This document shows, piece by piece, positions 12,056-22,261 of a stretch of 64,000 nt of DNA (position 1 is the stretch's first letter; each line of letters begins with the position of its first letter). The position numbers were made by a program, and so were the translations under genes. Under the pieces are notes generated by a model that saw nothing but the letters and a program-made list of their open reading frames with translations, had not been told where the DNA came from and did not search any database. The stretch lies in the NCBI GenBank assembly GCA_028622995.1, contig JAJQJQ010000044.1, positions 1,612,001-1,676,000 of the forward strand, written 5' to 3'. The DNA comes from Panagrolaimus kolymaensis. Lineage: Eukaryota > Nematoda > Chromadorea > Rhabditida > Panagrolaimidae.

Positions 12056-13623
12056 CTAGGTATTTGAAAATGATAAAACATTTGTAATCTTCATTTCAAG
12101 TTCTTGCATAATTTCACCAAATTTTTTATCAAATTTTTCTGTTCTTCTATTTTCATCTTGAAGGCAAGTTTCCCATTCTTGAGTCATTTCAATAATTCTA
12201 TGATGGTATGTTGCTTTGAGATCTTCGTAGTTAGCTTTGAAATCGAGTACTCCTTTTTGATAAGTTTCAAACTCTTTTGGATTGGTATTGTAGAGATGAA
12301 CAAGGTAATCAGTTTTCTTATCAATGAACTTCGAGAATGTAAATGAGGTCAATTTGAGTTTATCTTTGACTTGACGAATTGCTAAAAAATGAAATGCCAT
12401 TAAAACCTTTAAGCAAAAAACGAAATCAACAACAAACTAACCTTGTGAAACTTCACCAAGTTTTTGACCAATTGTTTGATAAGCTTCACGTTTAGTTAAT
12501 GCACCTTCTTTACCATTCAATTGATCAAAATCATTATCCAAAGTTAAAATTTTGTTGAGCAATATGTAACGTGGAATAATCAAGACTTCATCATAAATCA
12601 ACTAAAAGCAATCATAAATTATTATTGGATATAAATCACGAGAAAGCCTTACATATTCAGCCACAACATCATCAATATGAGGTAGACAATCATCCAAGTC
12701 GTTGACCATATTACGCAATTCATCAACGTGCTTACCAAGTTCTTCAATATAAAATGCTTTGTCAGGAGCAAATCGACGTTCAATACAACCCTAAAAATGG
12801 CATTTGAAGATAACGAGGATATGAAAAAGGACATACAAGTCGACTCATTTGATAAACTTTGCGAGGCATATTGCTGGGAGTTTTCAAGACACTGCTATCA
12901 TTTAGACCAGATTGATTTTCTTTTACATCACCAAAGAATGATTCGGGATAAGATGGTTCTTCAAGGTTCAACATTGGAAAATCACGACGAGCAGGAGTAC
13001 TTGTCATATTTCTCCTCGGTGTAACAGGATCACGAATAGGTGAGTCACCATAAATTGGAATAGGTTCATCTTCGAATGGTTCCATGGGAATAGGTCCTCC
13101 ATCCTTGATGTTTTTCATTAATTCTAAAGCTTCATTCAATTTTGTCCATTTTGGAGTTTGATTAACAGCGGGAATTTCATCTTGTTGATTCACTTTTGTC
13201 CATTTTGGAGTTTGATTAACAGCGGGAAATTCATCTTGTTGAACAGATTTAGTTGAATCGTGAATGGTAGAATTGACGAGATTTGAAGACACGAGAGATG
13301 AAGTTTCACTGATATACCTTGTTCTTGTTTCCATTGAGAATCTTACACTTCTAGTTTGACATTCTTTCGTTGTGGATATCTTGTTAAACAATGAAATTGT
13401 TTGATTAACACCAGGAGTTGTAGGAAATGTACTTTGTTGAATATGTTTAGTGGAAGGAGGAGGAGCTTCTTTCATTGATGATGATGATTCTTTAATCTTG
13501 TTGAACAGTGAAAGCGTTTCATCTTCTTGTGAGGAATTCGCATCTATAAAATTAGAATATTAAAGCATTAAAATGAATGAAAGAAAATAACAAATTACCA
13601 TTTTCTTCATAATTATCCTTCAT
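12056..13623 (-). CDS. Ser/Thr-rich coiled-coil protein of unknown function
   Basis: Exons 13623-13599, 13543-12837, 12790-12653, 12601-12442 and 12381-12056 give 451 aa. The first 245 residues are disordered and rich in SP/TP sites. They contain two copies of a 16-17-residue unit reading QQDE(F/I)PAVNQTPKWTK. The second half is long charged helices (IEELGKHVDELRNMV, KREAYQTIGQKLGEVSQ, WETCLQDENRRTEKF) resembling a coiled-coil or BAR-like bundle. I do not recognise the family; a cytoskeletal, membrane-curvature or cell-division role would only be a guess. The intron at 12836-12791 is just 46 bp. A TTTTTCAG at about 13657 marks a leader acceptor upstream of the start. Confidence 0.75.
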
Positions 13624-14256
13624 TTGTGGTTATTTTGAAGCTTGATCGAAGAGGCCTGAAAAAGAGAGAATAAGTAAAACAAGGAACAAAAAAGACACAC
13701 GCTAAATGTTAGAATTTTCTTTTACCAAACAAAGCAACGGCTTTTTAGAAGGTGAATATAATAATCCCATGTTTATAAAGCAATATGGGTATGGACAGCA
13801 TTCAACTAATAAGGGTAAAGGTTTATGTAAAAAATAAATAATATCTTCAGAACATCCAAAAAACAACATCGAAATAAAAAGAAGAAGCATTCAGCTGTTT
13901 TTTTTCCAACAAGAAACGCATCAAAGAAATTTGAACTTCAAACAACGCGCGTTTTGCACCTAATTTGAATTCGCGGCAAATAACTTGCAACGTTTTGATA
14001 CTGTGTGGCTAGCTCTCACTCTCTTTCGCCTTTATTTTTTGCTGCCAGCATAATTTTTTTTAGTTTTCAGCTGTTTTCCTTCACTTTCACTTTCTTCTCT
14101 ATCCTTTTTCCTTCCCATTTTTTCTAACTTGCGTTTATTTTTTCATCAAACTGCGTGAAAGATTTTGAAATTGTTTATGCTTTTCTAATATTTTCCTTAC
14201 TAAATTTTTTCATTCTTTTTAGTTCTTCGAGCGTATCGTCGTGTATCTCTACAATC
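13624..14256. promoter_or_regulatory. Divergent promoter region between the coiled-coil gene and the CNBP-like gene
   Basis: The two genes are transcribed away from each other. The middle (about 13930-14030) is less AT-rich. A TTTTTAG acceptor at about 14216-14222 precedes the CNBP-like start by 35 bp and is either a 5'-UTR intron end or a trans-splice site. Confidence 0.5.
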
Positions 14257-14548
14257 ATGTCTGGTGGACGAGGATGTTTCAAATGTAACCAAGAAGGACA
14301 CTTCGCTCGTGAATGCCCTAATTCCACTGGTGGTGGCAGCTATGGTGGTAATCGTGGTGGTGGATTCGGAGGTGGAAGCAGCCGTGGTGGTGATGGTGGC
14401 AACGTCTGCTACAAATGCAACAAGCCTGGTTAGTTGCATTCTTTTAAAGCTTAATATCTTTTATATATCTTCATATTTTTCAGGTCATTTCGCTCGTGAA
14501 TGTACTGAAGAAGGCAATAGCTCTGGTGGCTTCCAACGTTCTAGTGGT

Positions 14549-14579
<31 letters not shown>

Positions 14580-14716
14580 GTCGTAACTGCTTCAATTGTG
14601 GCTCTGGTGATCATATCTCTCGTGACTGCAGTGAACCTCGTAACATGCAAAACGTCAAGTGCTACAATTGTCAAGGCTTCGGCCATTACTCAAGAGAATG
14701 CACTCAAAATGCTTAA
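14257..14716 (+). CDS. CNBP-like CCHC zinc-knuckle protein
   Basis: Two exons, 14257-14428 and 14484-14716, 134 aa. Four CX2CX4HX4C knuckles are visible: CFKCNQEGHFAREC, CYKCNKPGHFAREC, CFNCGSGDHISRDC and CYNCQGFGHYSREC. They are separated by Gly/Ser-rich linkers, including a run of about twelve glycines in GGC/GGT codons. The intron falls inside the second knuckle. Proteins of this type (CNBP/ZNF9, byr3, gis2) bind single-stranded nucleic acid and act on translation. Human CNBP has seven knuckles, so this is a short form. Confidence 0.9.
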
Positions 14717-15842
14717 CTCCGGTGTTCTCCGATGGCGTGGTGTTGCTGTTTTTGGGAAGATGAAGTTATCTTTAACGCTCTGAAGATGCTCACTATTGGT
14801 TATTGTTTTTTTGTTTTACTATAAACTTCTGTTTATTACTTACCGTTGTTTTTTATAAATATTCATATTCTGTGTACATATAATTTGATAGTAGGATAAG
14901 AAGGGGAAGAAAAAGCTTCTTTAGCTTTGCGAGAATCATGATTTTTTGGAAGAGCAGCGATTAGACTTCATAGCTTTGCGAGGTTGTTGGAACATTGAGA
15001 TGATGTGCGAGGATATTGAGAAGACAGAAGATTGGCAGTTGAGCGGCATATTTTTGGCAGTCGTATAAGCAATGATCAGAGGAAGGAAGGCTTGGAGGAG
15101 GATTGGTCGATTGTCTTTTCAATGTCCTTTTTCGTTCCTTGTTGAAGGACATTCATTTTTTTTTTTTTTTTTTGCAAAAGTGTTTATGACTCTTTATTGT
15201 TCGCGATTTTCTGGATCACATACACATTTATTTGGCGGGTGCGTTTATAATAAAACAAAAAATGGGAGAAGAAAGCAGCAAAAAGGAAAAAAATTGATGA
15301 CTGCATTAAAATAGGATGGATGTTTATTGCGAAACTGTAGTTGTTATGTTTAAGACTGCGTTAAAGGCCATGATCGTATCTTTCTTTTCTCTTTTTTGCT
15401 TTTGCTGTTGAAAGAAGACTAAAAAGAAGAAGAAAAAAAATCAACGGTCTTCTCTTGTTTTATGTTTTCAATGGCAAGCAAAAAGGAAAAAAAACGCATG
15501 ATCTTTTTTTGTTTGTCGTTCGTTGTAACGAAGACAATTGAATTGAAACAGACTAAAAAAAGAGTCTTTGTAAAATAAGTCATAAACAAAATAGTAGGTT
15601 TTATTTGAACATGAAATATGGAGAACAAGAAGAAAATAATAGGATGGAAGAAGATGGTGAATGAGCATACATAAAAAAGGAGAAAGTACGTAATGTTACA
15701 GACAAACGATACTCTCACCATCTTCTAACCTAACAACAAAACAATGATAAAAAAGTTAAACAAAATATAAAACACACGAAACAAACAAACAAAATAATAC
15801 TATAAACATGGAATGTCAAAACAGTAGCAGCGGCACATTATC
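14717..15842. other. Spacer, no gene seen
   Basis: This contains the 3' regions of the CNBP-like gene and of NAGK, which converge. Open frames at 14961-15721 are A/T- or T-rich and lack domain features. Confidence 0.5.
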
Positions 15843-18800
15843 TCATTCAATCACCATATTGCGAACTTCAGCAATTAATCGAGTTTTTGGATATGAATCA
15901 TTGGAAGCAAAAGTTTCACCAAGTTTTATTTTAGCTGCTAAAAGAGCTGCACCAATTCTTGGACTTTCTTCAAGTTGATAAATAGATACACGTTGAATTG
16001 AAGGTTCATCTTTCAATGCTTCCATAAATCCTGGATGTAACAGCTTCCAACTCTTCCATACTGATCCAATTGCAAGTAAAGGAACATTGTCGAACATGCT
16101 CTAAAAAGAAAGGAAGCGATTAGTTATTGTTTAAGGACAAAAAAATAAAGTAACAAAAGGATGGAATGAAAGTGTAATTAGAGCTTGAATTTACGAATCC
16201 TTGTTTGTGACAAAAGTAAAAACACAAACCTTATCAAAATTTCTTGAAACAGCATTTAACATTTTAGCAATAATCGAACCAGCATCATGAAATATTCCAG
16301 ATATTAGAGGATCATTTGAAGCTTCTTGAGCTAATGCTTCACAAAGAGATGCGATTTTAGCTTTGTTAAATTTTGAACCATAAAAAATATTCAATAATGA
16401 CAGCTTATTGTCGAGTTTGAAATGATTGAGAATTACATGTTTTAAATGATCGATGGAATGTTCCACTTTTACAAAACCATCTTCAACATCAAAGAGTAAT
16501 TTGATAGCATGTTGAGAGATCCAATATCCAGAACCATAATCATTGATTAAATGTCCATGTCCGCCACAACCATAAACAGTTCCATCCTTTTTGAGTAGTC
16601 GACATGATGAACCCGTACCTAAAAGAGAATTTTGTTGTTAGAATATTTATGACATATTTGTTTCCATATTCTCTAACTTTCAATGATGCTGCTTGCTTAC
16701 CCGCTATAATAACAATTCCACCATTTTTGAATGTTGCAGCGATCGAAATAACAGCATCAGTGGTTAAATGAATGGTTTCACAGATATCAGAATGCTTGAA
16801 TTTAAAATATTCGACCATGGAATCGTTGACTTCATCATCTTCTGCACCAGATAATCCTAACCCCAGAGCATCAATGGGAAGTGGAATATTGGATTCTTTT
16901 GCACATTGTCGAAGAGCTTCAGCAATTTTATCTGATGCTGTTTCAATTCCTTCCAGAAGGATATTCAAGCCAAGACCATTTCCTTCACCAAGCTGTTCAC
17001 CATCAGAATCAATAAAGATGAAAGTAAAGTTTGTGGCGCCTCTAAAAAATATTAATAATTAGACAATTTAATAAAGGTAAAGCAGCAATTAATAATGAAC
17101 TGGATTTTAAAGGTTTTCACATATTTTTATGGTTACTAGGCAAGAAGCGGCGCTCCGCGCCGCGATCCCCATAATTTTACAAATTGTATTAATAAGGAAA
17201 ATTTATTTCATTGAACTAATTATATTATAAATTACAAAAAAATTAAAACACCAATTATTTATTTAATAGTTTTTTTATCTTGATTTGCAAACTTGCGAGA
17301 GCGAATTTGACCACCAGTTTCTTAACGTCCACCACCAGCAGATTACTTCTATCCATTACGACCGGTATTCTTATGTTTAGCTTGAGCAGGATTTTCTTTT
17401 CCATCAACTCCTCCTTGTTTTTCTCCAGCACCATAAGTTTTGTTTTTTCCACCTTGACCAACAGCATCTTTTTCACCATGTTGAACGCTTTCTTTTCCAC
17501 CAATTGCAGCAGGTTGTTCTTTACCACTTCCAGCTATTCCTTGAGCACCAAGTTGAGAATGATTAATTTTAATAATATTATTGCAAACCATAAAAATGAT
17601 CCCATCTAAAACATCAAATATACTCATTGTTTTGAAAATATAACTTACCAGCTTTAAATATATCACCATAAGCGGTACATTCATCACCAGCTTTGATTTC
17701 AACAAATGATTTAAGTTCAAGTTCAATAATGTTATCAAAAGAATCAGCCAGCATTACAATCCATTTATCACCATGTTTCTTAGGCAAGCAATCAACAATA
17801 CCGCGGAGGATAACATTTTTCTTTTCATTTGCAAGAAGGTTGAAATTCTTAACTTCTCCACGAACAGTTGAAAACAGGATTTCTGCTGTTGTTTCTCTAC
17901 CAGCAATAAGTTGGATATTGAGATCATCAGATTTGAAAACATAAGCACTTGATGAGCGACGATTTTCGGCTTTGATAGCTTGTTTAAGGCATATGATGTC
18001 ACCAACACCAATATCAACATATCCAGCAAGATTTTCACCATTAACTTTAAACGAAAATTTCTTTTGGATATCAGCATACTCATCATCAGAAATAACGCAG
18101 TTGAAGTACTTATAACGTGGATCATCTTTTGATACGGAAGCAATGCGACATATTATATCAAAAGCACTAAAAAAATAATAATAAGAGTAAATTAATAAAG
18201 AAAAAAATTACTGATGGCGCATGTTTTTCTTGATCTTCATAACATCTGATACCTTAGATAATTGGATATGATCTTGCGAAAGAAGAACACCAGCAGATTG
18301 AGGAAAAGCACCAGAATGAGGACCGCCAGCAGATTTAGGACCACCACCAGATTGAGGAAAAGCACCAGAATGAGGAACACCAGCAGATTTTGGACCACCA
18401 CCAGATTGAGGAACGCCAGCAGATTGAGCATCATCACCAGAAAATGGAACATCAGATTGAGACATTTCTTAGATTTTTTAAACAAAGAATTCAAGCGACC
18501 AGAATGCAACCAAATTTTGAATTGAAATGAACAGTTTTTGCTTTGCGCTTTTCTTTATATAGGATTTTGAAGTTTCATCTAAAATTTCAAGGATAAATTT
18601 GCATAATATTTATGATTATTTACTTTTTTTACTATCATAATAGCTGCGTAAAAGAATGTACAATAAAAGCATATTCCGTGAAGTGGCGATATCTGTTCAA
18701 TCATAAAATAAAAATAGAAAATACATAACATGAAAATAAACGACTTACCTCCTCTTGCTCTCCCTCAACATATAATGCTGCATACCCTGCAGCGGGGGCC

Positions 18801-20275
18801 ACCATAAAGGTGGTTAAAAAGATCCTCGCAACACGCGGGCCTCCGGCCCGCGATATAACTACTTCATTTTGCATTTATTAATTTTATATCATCTTATCCG
18901 TTTTCAAAAATACTCAAAATTTAAACTTTATACCAAATCTAAATAAATTAGATCTCTTTTCATTTTTACCCAGCGAAATAAAAGTCACCAACATTATCCA
19001 ACAGATAGGGAAATGCGGGCCTTCGGCCCGGCATATTGTATATATTAAAATCTATCCTTGCAAGTTGCAACCTTTAAAATTTATGGATTTGGATTCTTTA
19101 CCATATTAGATACGTTGAGCATATAAGACGCTGTAATAGATAAAATTTTGCAACTTTGCTAAATTCTTATGGCTTTTTAAAATGCTATTGCATGGATTTT
19201 CATCATTCTCATAGTACGTATATAAGATCTTCATTTAATATACCTAAGGTTTTTCCACCGCGCAACTAATTTCCTTATCCAATTATCCACTTCCTTCTAA
19301 AGAACCCCAAATGCTTTATAGCACCTCAATAATAATAGCTAATTATTTCTTTTCAATAAAAAAGTCATTGTCCATGTTGTTTTATGCAACTCTCTTCAGA
19401 TCTTGGATCCTTTACCATTTTTGGATCCTTTGGGTATTTGGATCTTTTAGATATTTAGATCCTAAGGCATATTTGAATTTATTTCGATCCTTTTGCATCA
19501 TTGGGTAACTCAAAAAAAACAACCGCTCATCAACGCTACATTTTCATACAATGAAAAGCTTTTTACTTTGAACATTCATTCATTTTTTTATGCTAATTTT
19601 TTCATTTTTATTGAATTTTCCCATGATAGATTTCCAGGCTTCCACAGCCAATCAAAATTACTAGGAAGGAAAAACTTGTAATCATTTATGGGCGATATCG
19701 TAACGGAAGAAGATGCGCTTCTCCATTTTCATGAACTTGTCCTTGGCACAAAAATCAAAGCATTATTATTACAAGCAGCTGGTTTAGTTTATTAAATAAT
19801 TGGCAATAATTATTCACGAAAGAAAATATGAGACGCAATCTTTTGTTTTAATAAAGCCGCAGTGAATTTGTGTGAGAGTTGCGGCAGCTTCAGCAAAGAC
19901 AATGACCTTGGTTGAACAACAATTAATTGCTTGTGAATCTTTTTCTTCTTTCAATGGCAGCAAAGATTTGGCGCAATATCGTTGTGCTAAAGTTTTTTTT
20001 GAGAGGGAATAAAAGCATATTTTATTTGTAAAAATGCGAGAAGGAAGTATGGGTTTCCTCAAAATAAGAAAAATTAAACAAGAAACTAATCATGCTAGAT
20101 TATTAACAAAGCTCTCAAAATTTCATAAAAAGCCCAAAACAAATAAGCGCATGTGAGTGAGTCGATCAAATCCAGTTCAATTTTCAGCTATAAAAACAAA
20201 CAAAATCCATCATAAAATGAAAGAAACATACCCTTCAACACCCGCATAAATTTTTCTTCGATCTCCTGATGCCAT
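15843..20275 (-). CDS. NAGK: N-acetyl-D-glucosamine kinase, in frame with the upstream METTL23 segment
   Basis: Phosphorylates GlcNAc at O6 in amino-sugar salvage, in the cytosol. Exons 20275-20232, 17041-16701, 16618-16230 and 16100-15843 give 343 aa; human NAGK has 344. Exon 1 starts MASGDRRKIYAGVEG, matching the NAGK phosphate-binding start, and joins in phase 2 to GATNFTFIFIDSDG. Family landmarks: LGLGLSGAEDDE, TTDAVISIA, IIAGTGSSCRL, GCGGHGH and IGSVWKSW. The first intron is about 3.2 kb and contains a whole OB-fold gene on the same strand. No stop separates this frame from the METTL23-like segment directly upstream. So NAGK is either the C-terminal half of a 540-aa fusion or is translated from its own ATG at 20275. 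Confidence 0.9.
17147..17163. repeat. GC-rich hairpin
   Basis: A perfect 7-bp stem (GCGGCGC / GCGCCGC) with a TCC loop, in otherwise A/T-rich intron sequence near the NAGK acceptor. Confidence 0.8.
17349..18465 (-). CDS. OB-fold protein, possibly POT1/telomere-end-binding-like, nested in the NAGK intron
   Basis: Exons 18465-18212, 18166-17649 and 17605-17349 give 342 aa with very short introns (45 and 43 bp). Residues 1-75 hold repeats such as SGGGPKSAGVPHSGAFPQ. Residues about 85-280 form beta-rich sequence (FDIICRIASVS, YKYFNCVISDDEY, VDIGVGDIICLKQ, VILRGIVDCLPKKHG, DSFDNIIELEL). The 'vGDIIcL' strand is typical of OB folds in POT1-like and RPA-like single-strand DNA binders. The C terminus is Gly/Lys/Gln-rich. 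I cannot separate a telomeric protein from a general OB-fold protein by eye. The gene sits on the same strand as its host. Confidence 0.65.
18771..18852. repeat. Cluster of three hairpins, one strongly GC-rich
   Basis: In order: CTGCA-loop-TGCAG, then CCACC-ATAAA-GGTGG, then an 8-bp perfect stem CGCGGGCC / GGCCCGCG with a TCC loop at 18834-18852. Similar loops and GGGCC stems recur at 19013-19034, suggesting one family. Confidence 0.75.
19013..19034. repeat. GC-rich hairpin, same family
   Basis: Stem ATGC-GGGCC pairs with GGCCC-GGCAT around a TTC loop, with one bulged base. It shares the GGGCC-T(C/T)C-GGCCC core with the hairpin at 18834-18852. Confidence 0.75.
19385..19500. repeat. Degenerate GATC(C)-spaced repeat
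   Basis: At least six occurrences of (T)GGATC(C)TTT or AGATC(C)T spaced by 10-20 bp. Not coding in any frame that I can support. Confidence 0.5.
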
Positions 20276-22016
20276 AGTTTTTGTTGGTGAAGAAGCAGCA
20301 GTAGTAGTAATTAAACCAATTGAAATTTCGTGATCTTCTTCTATTGCAATTTCCAATCGTTTACAGTTTAATCCAAGTATCTTTAATTCAGCAGCAAATG
20401 ACCATCGAGAACTGAAAAACAATGGAAATTATTATGTTTGAAACAATTATCATACAAGAGAGGAAATACAAATAAAGCTATAATTGGTAGCAACAAATTA
20501 TTGATCCTTTTCAATCAAAAAATGGAAGAAATCAATATACGCCTGTTAGCAAGCATTTATTTTGGATTTTTTCTTTGAATTTTTTAACAGTGAAAAACGA
20601 GTGCGAAAAATAAAGGAAATGGGGCAGTAGCAGCGGGCGAGTGGTGATCAATGCTGCGAGAAAAAAGAAAAAATGGAAAGCTCTCATTAACGAAAGAAAC
20701 ACCAAACGTAGGTTGTTGTTCATTTTTTGTAGTGGTGGTTGTGATAGTTATGTTTTGATTGATAAGATTGACCACTCTAATAATGTATTGCAGCGACAAA
20801 CAAAAAATAATGGGAAAAGAAGAGAATGATAAAATAGGTGCAGCAGCAAATACAAAAAATTCTTCAAAGTTTTAAGAGCTACGATCAAATAGTCGAGATT
20901 TACAAACGACAACTTCCACGATTTTAGCCTCGTTAATCAAAGCAACTATTAACCCACAAAAAAGAGCACATAAAGCATAAAAACTTACTCACGATTTTGA
21001 TATGCAAAAAGGAATAGAGCTTTAGGAAATTTGATCAATATTATTCTAATTGTTTGAAGGATGGATTTAAAAACACTTGGATCATAAAAGATATCAGAAC
21101 CAATAATAAAATCAAGTGAGTCAATCGATGAAATTAAATTTTCTGTTAATTGAGTTTCATTCCAATCTAACGCCTGAAAAATGAATAAATAAACAAATAA
21201 ATAAATAAAGCAATCAAAACTTTGAGCCGCTGCTTTCTCTCTGACTATCGTCGAGGTTAGAAAAGTGATGACTCAAAGAAAATTAAACAAAAACAAAACA
21301 AAAACTAACCGAAATTTGAGCTTTTTTTAATTCAATTTTTGACAAATTCTTTGATAAATTCTTTCGTTGAAGTCTTTGAATTTCTGGCGTATCAGAAGAG
21401 ATTTTATCTGTGACATAAACTTTGGATGCGCCACATTTGATTGCAACCATAGACGGAATTGAACTAAATCCAGCACCAAGTTCCAATATGATTTTATTTT
21501 TGAATTGATTTGAATGCGTTAAAATGTAATCACCTGAAAAAATGAGAAGAAGGATTAATGGTTTGATAATAGCTTTGATAAAAAAGAGTTTAGGCCAATT
21601 AGGATCGAATGAAGAATAGCTGCATCAAATATTTTTTTCGCCGCTGAATCAAAGCTGAAGACAAAAAGAATGAGTGTTAGAATTTTTTCTGTTTGAGACA
21701 AGTAGTTGCAAAACGAAATTTAAATACTTTAACCCCAAAAAAAGCTAACGATCTTGCTACATACTAATCAAATAACATTTTTTAAAAACCATAATCGTGT
21801 GCTTTTATGGATGCAGAAAATCAACAAACAATTATGATCATTACCCACTTGACCACAGAACTAACTTATTTTTCTCATTCTTTATCCTCAAAAATTACAA
21901 TTTTGACGAAGAAAATCCAAACTTATGTTTGCTCCAAGAAACAAATAATAAAATAAAAAAATATCCTTACCTAAAACTTTGCTGGATGGCCAAATTTCTT
22001 TCCATACATCTTCCAT
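20276..22016 (-). CDS. METTL23: METTL23-like methyltransferase, open into NAGK
   Basis: Exons 22016-21971, 21533-21310, 21173-20989 and 20411 onward give 197 residues before the NAGK methionine, close to the 190 of human METTL23. Seen: IWPSSKVLGDYILTH (family start WP..VL..Y), LELGAGFSSIPSMVAIKCGA (SAM-binding motif I region), VTDK, then FIIGSDIFYDPSVF and FLFAYQNRDSRWSFAAELK, ending SIGLITTTAASSPTKT. METTL23 is a class I SAM-dependent protein (arginine) methyltransferase. The third donor had to be GA|GTAAGT to keep frame. No stop lies between the end of the domain and the NAGK start. Reading past the NAGK exon 1 donor would give a stop 22-23 bp downstream, which could make a METTL23-only product. 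Confidence 0.85.
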
Positions 22017-22261
22017 GAAAAAAATTGTTTTTACCCTAAAAATTCTTCTGTTTTTCATTCAATGTTTAAAGTTTAAAAACAAATAATCGATTCAAACCAA
22101 AAAGTAAAGAAAAACAACGATAAAACGTTATATAAAAAAACTTTATTTAAAAACTTTCAAGCAACAAAAAAAATTTTTTATTCAATCCACAAAGTAACAA
22201 TAATATTTTTTTAAGGCACAAATAAACCAAAAATATAAAACAACACAAATAAATAAAATAA
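22017..22261 (-). promoter_or_regulatory. Short VPS18-to-METTL23 gap, candidate operon junction
   Basis: About 245 bp separate the VPS18 stop from the METTL23 start on the same strand. An AATAAA lies on the minus strand near 22170. A TTTTTAG acceptor (AG at 22037-22036) precedes the ATG, roughly 110-130 bp after the poly(A) signal, the usual nematode operon arrangement. Confidence 0.45.

Larger units (their letters stand above)
17042..20231 (-). other. Large NAGK intron 1 with a nested gene
   Basis: Donor GGGTATGT at 20231 and acceptor TTTTTTAG ending 17042 bracket this intron, about 3.2 kb where most neighbours are 43-100 bp. It contains the OB-fold gene (17349-18465), GC-rich hairpins at 17147-17163, 18771-18852 and 19013-19034, and a GATCC-rich degenerate repeat at 19390-19500. 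It also holds open stretches at 19688-19795 (+) and 19814-20062 (-) of unclear status. Confidence 0.7.

Noticed and set aside
14264..14783. Overlapping frames on both strands of the CNBP-like gene
   Set aside because: Val/Ala- or Thr-rich shadows produced by Gly-rich codons of the real frame.
17144..17180. NAGK first exon near the GC hairpin (an ATG reading MGIAARSAASCL)
   Set aside because: No resemblance to the NAGK start and wrong phase; the exon at 20275-20232 matches IYGGVEG-type starts exactly.
18237..18525. Leu-rich and Arg/Thr-rich frames over the OB-fold gene start
   Set aside because: Other phases of the Gly/Pro/Ser repeat; the chosen frame continues across two introns with correct phase.
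20184..20210. METTL23 ending in its own exon or a 44-bp intron followed by TGA
   Set aside because: The donor at 20231 is needed for NAGK exon 1, whose protein match and phase are strong; kept only as an alternative METTL23-only end.
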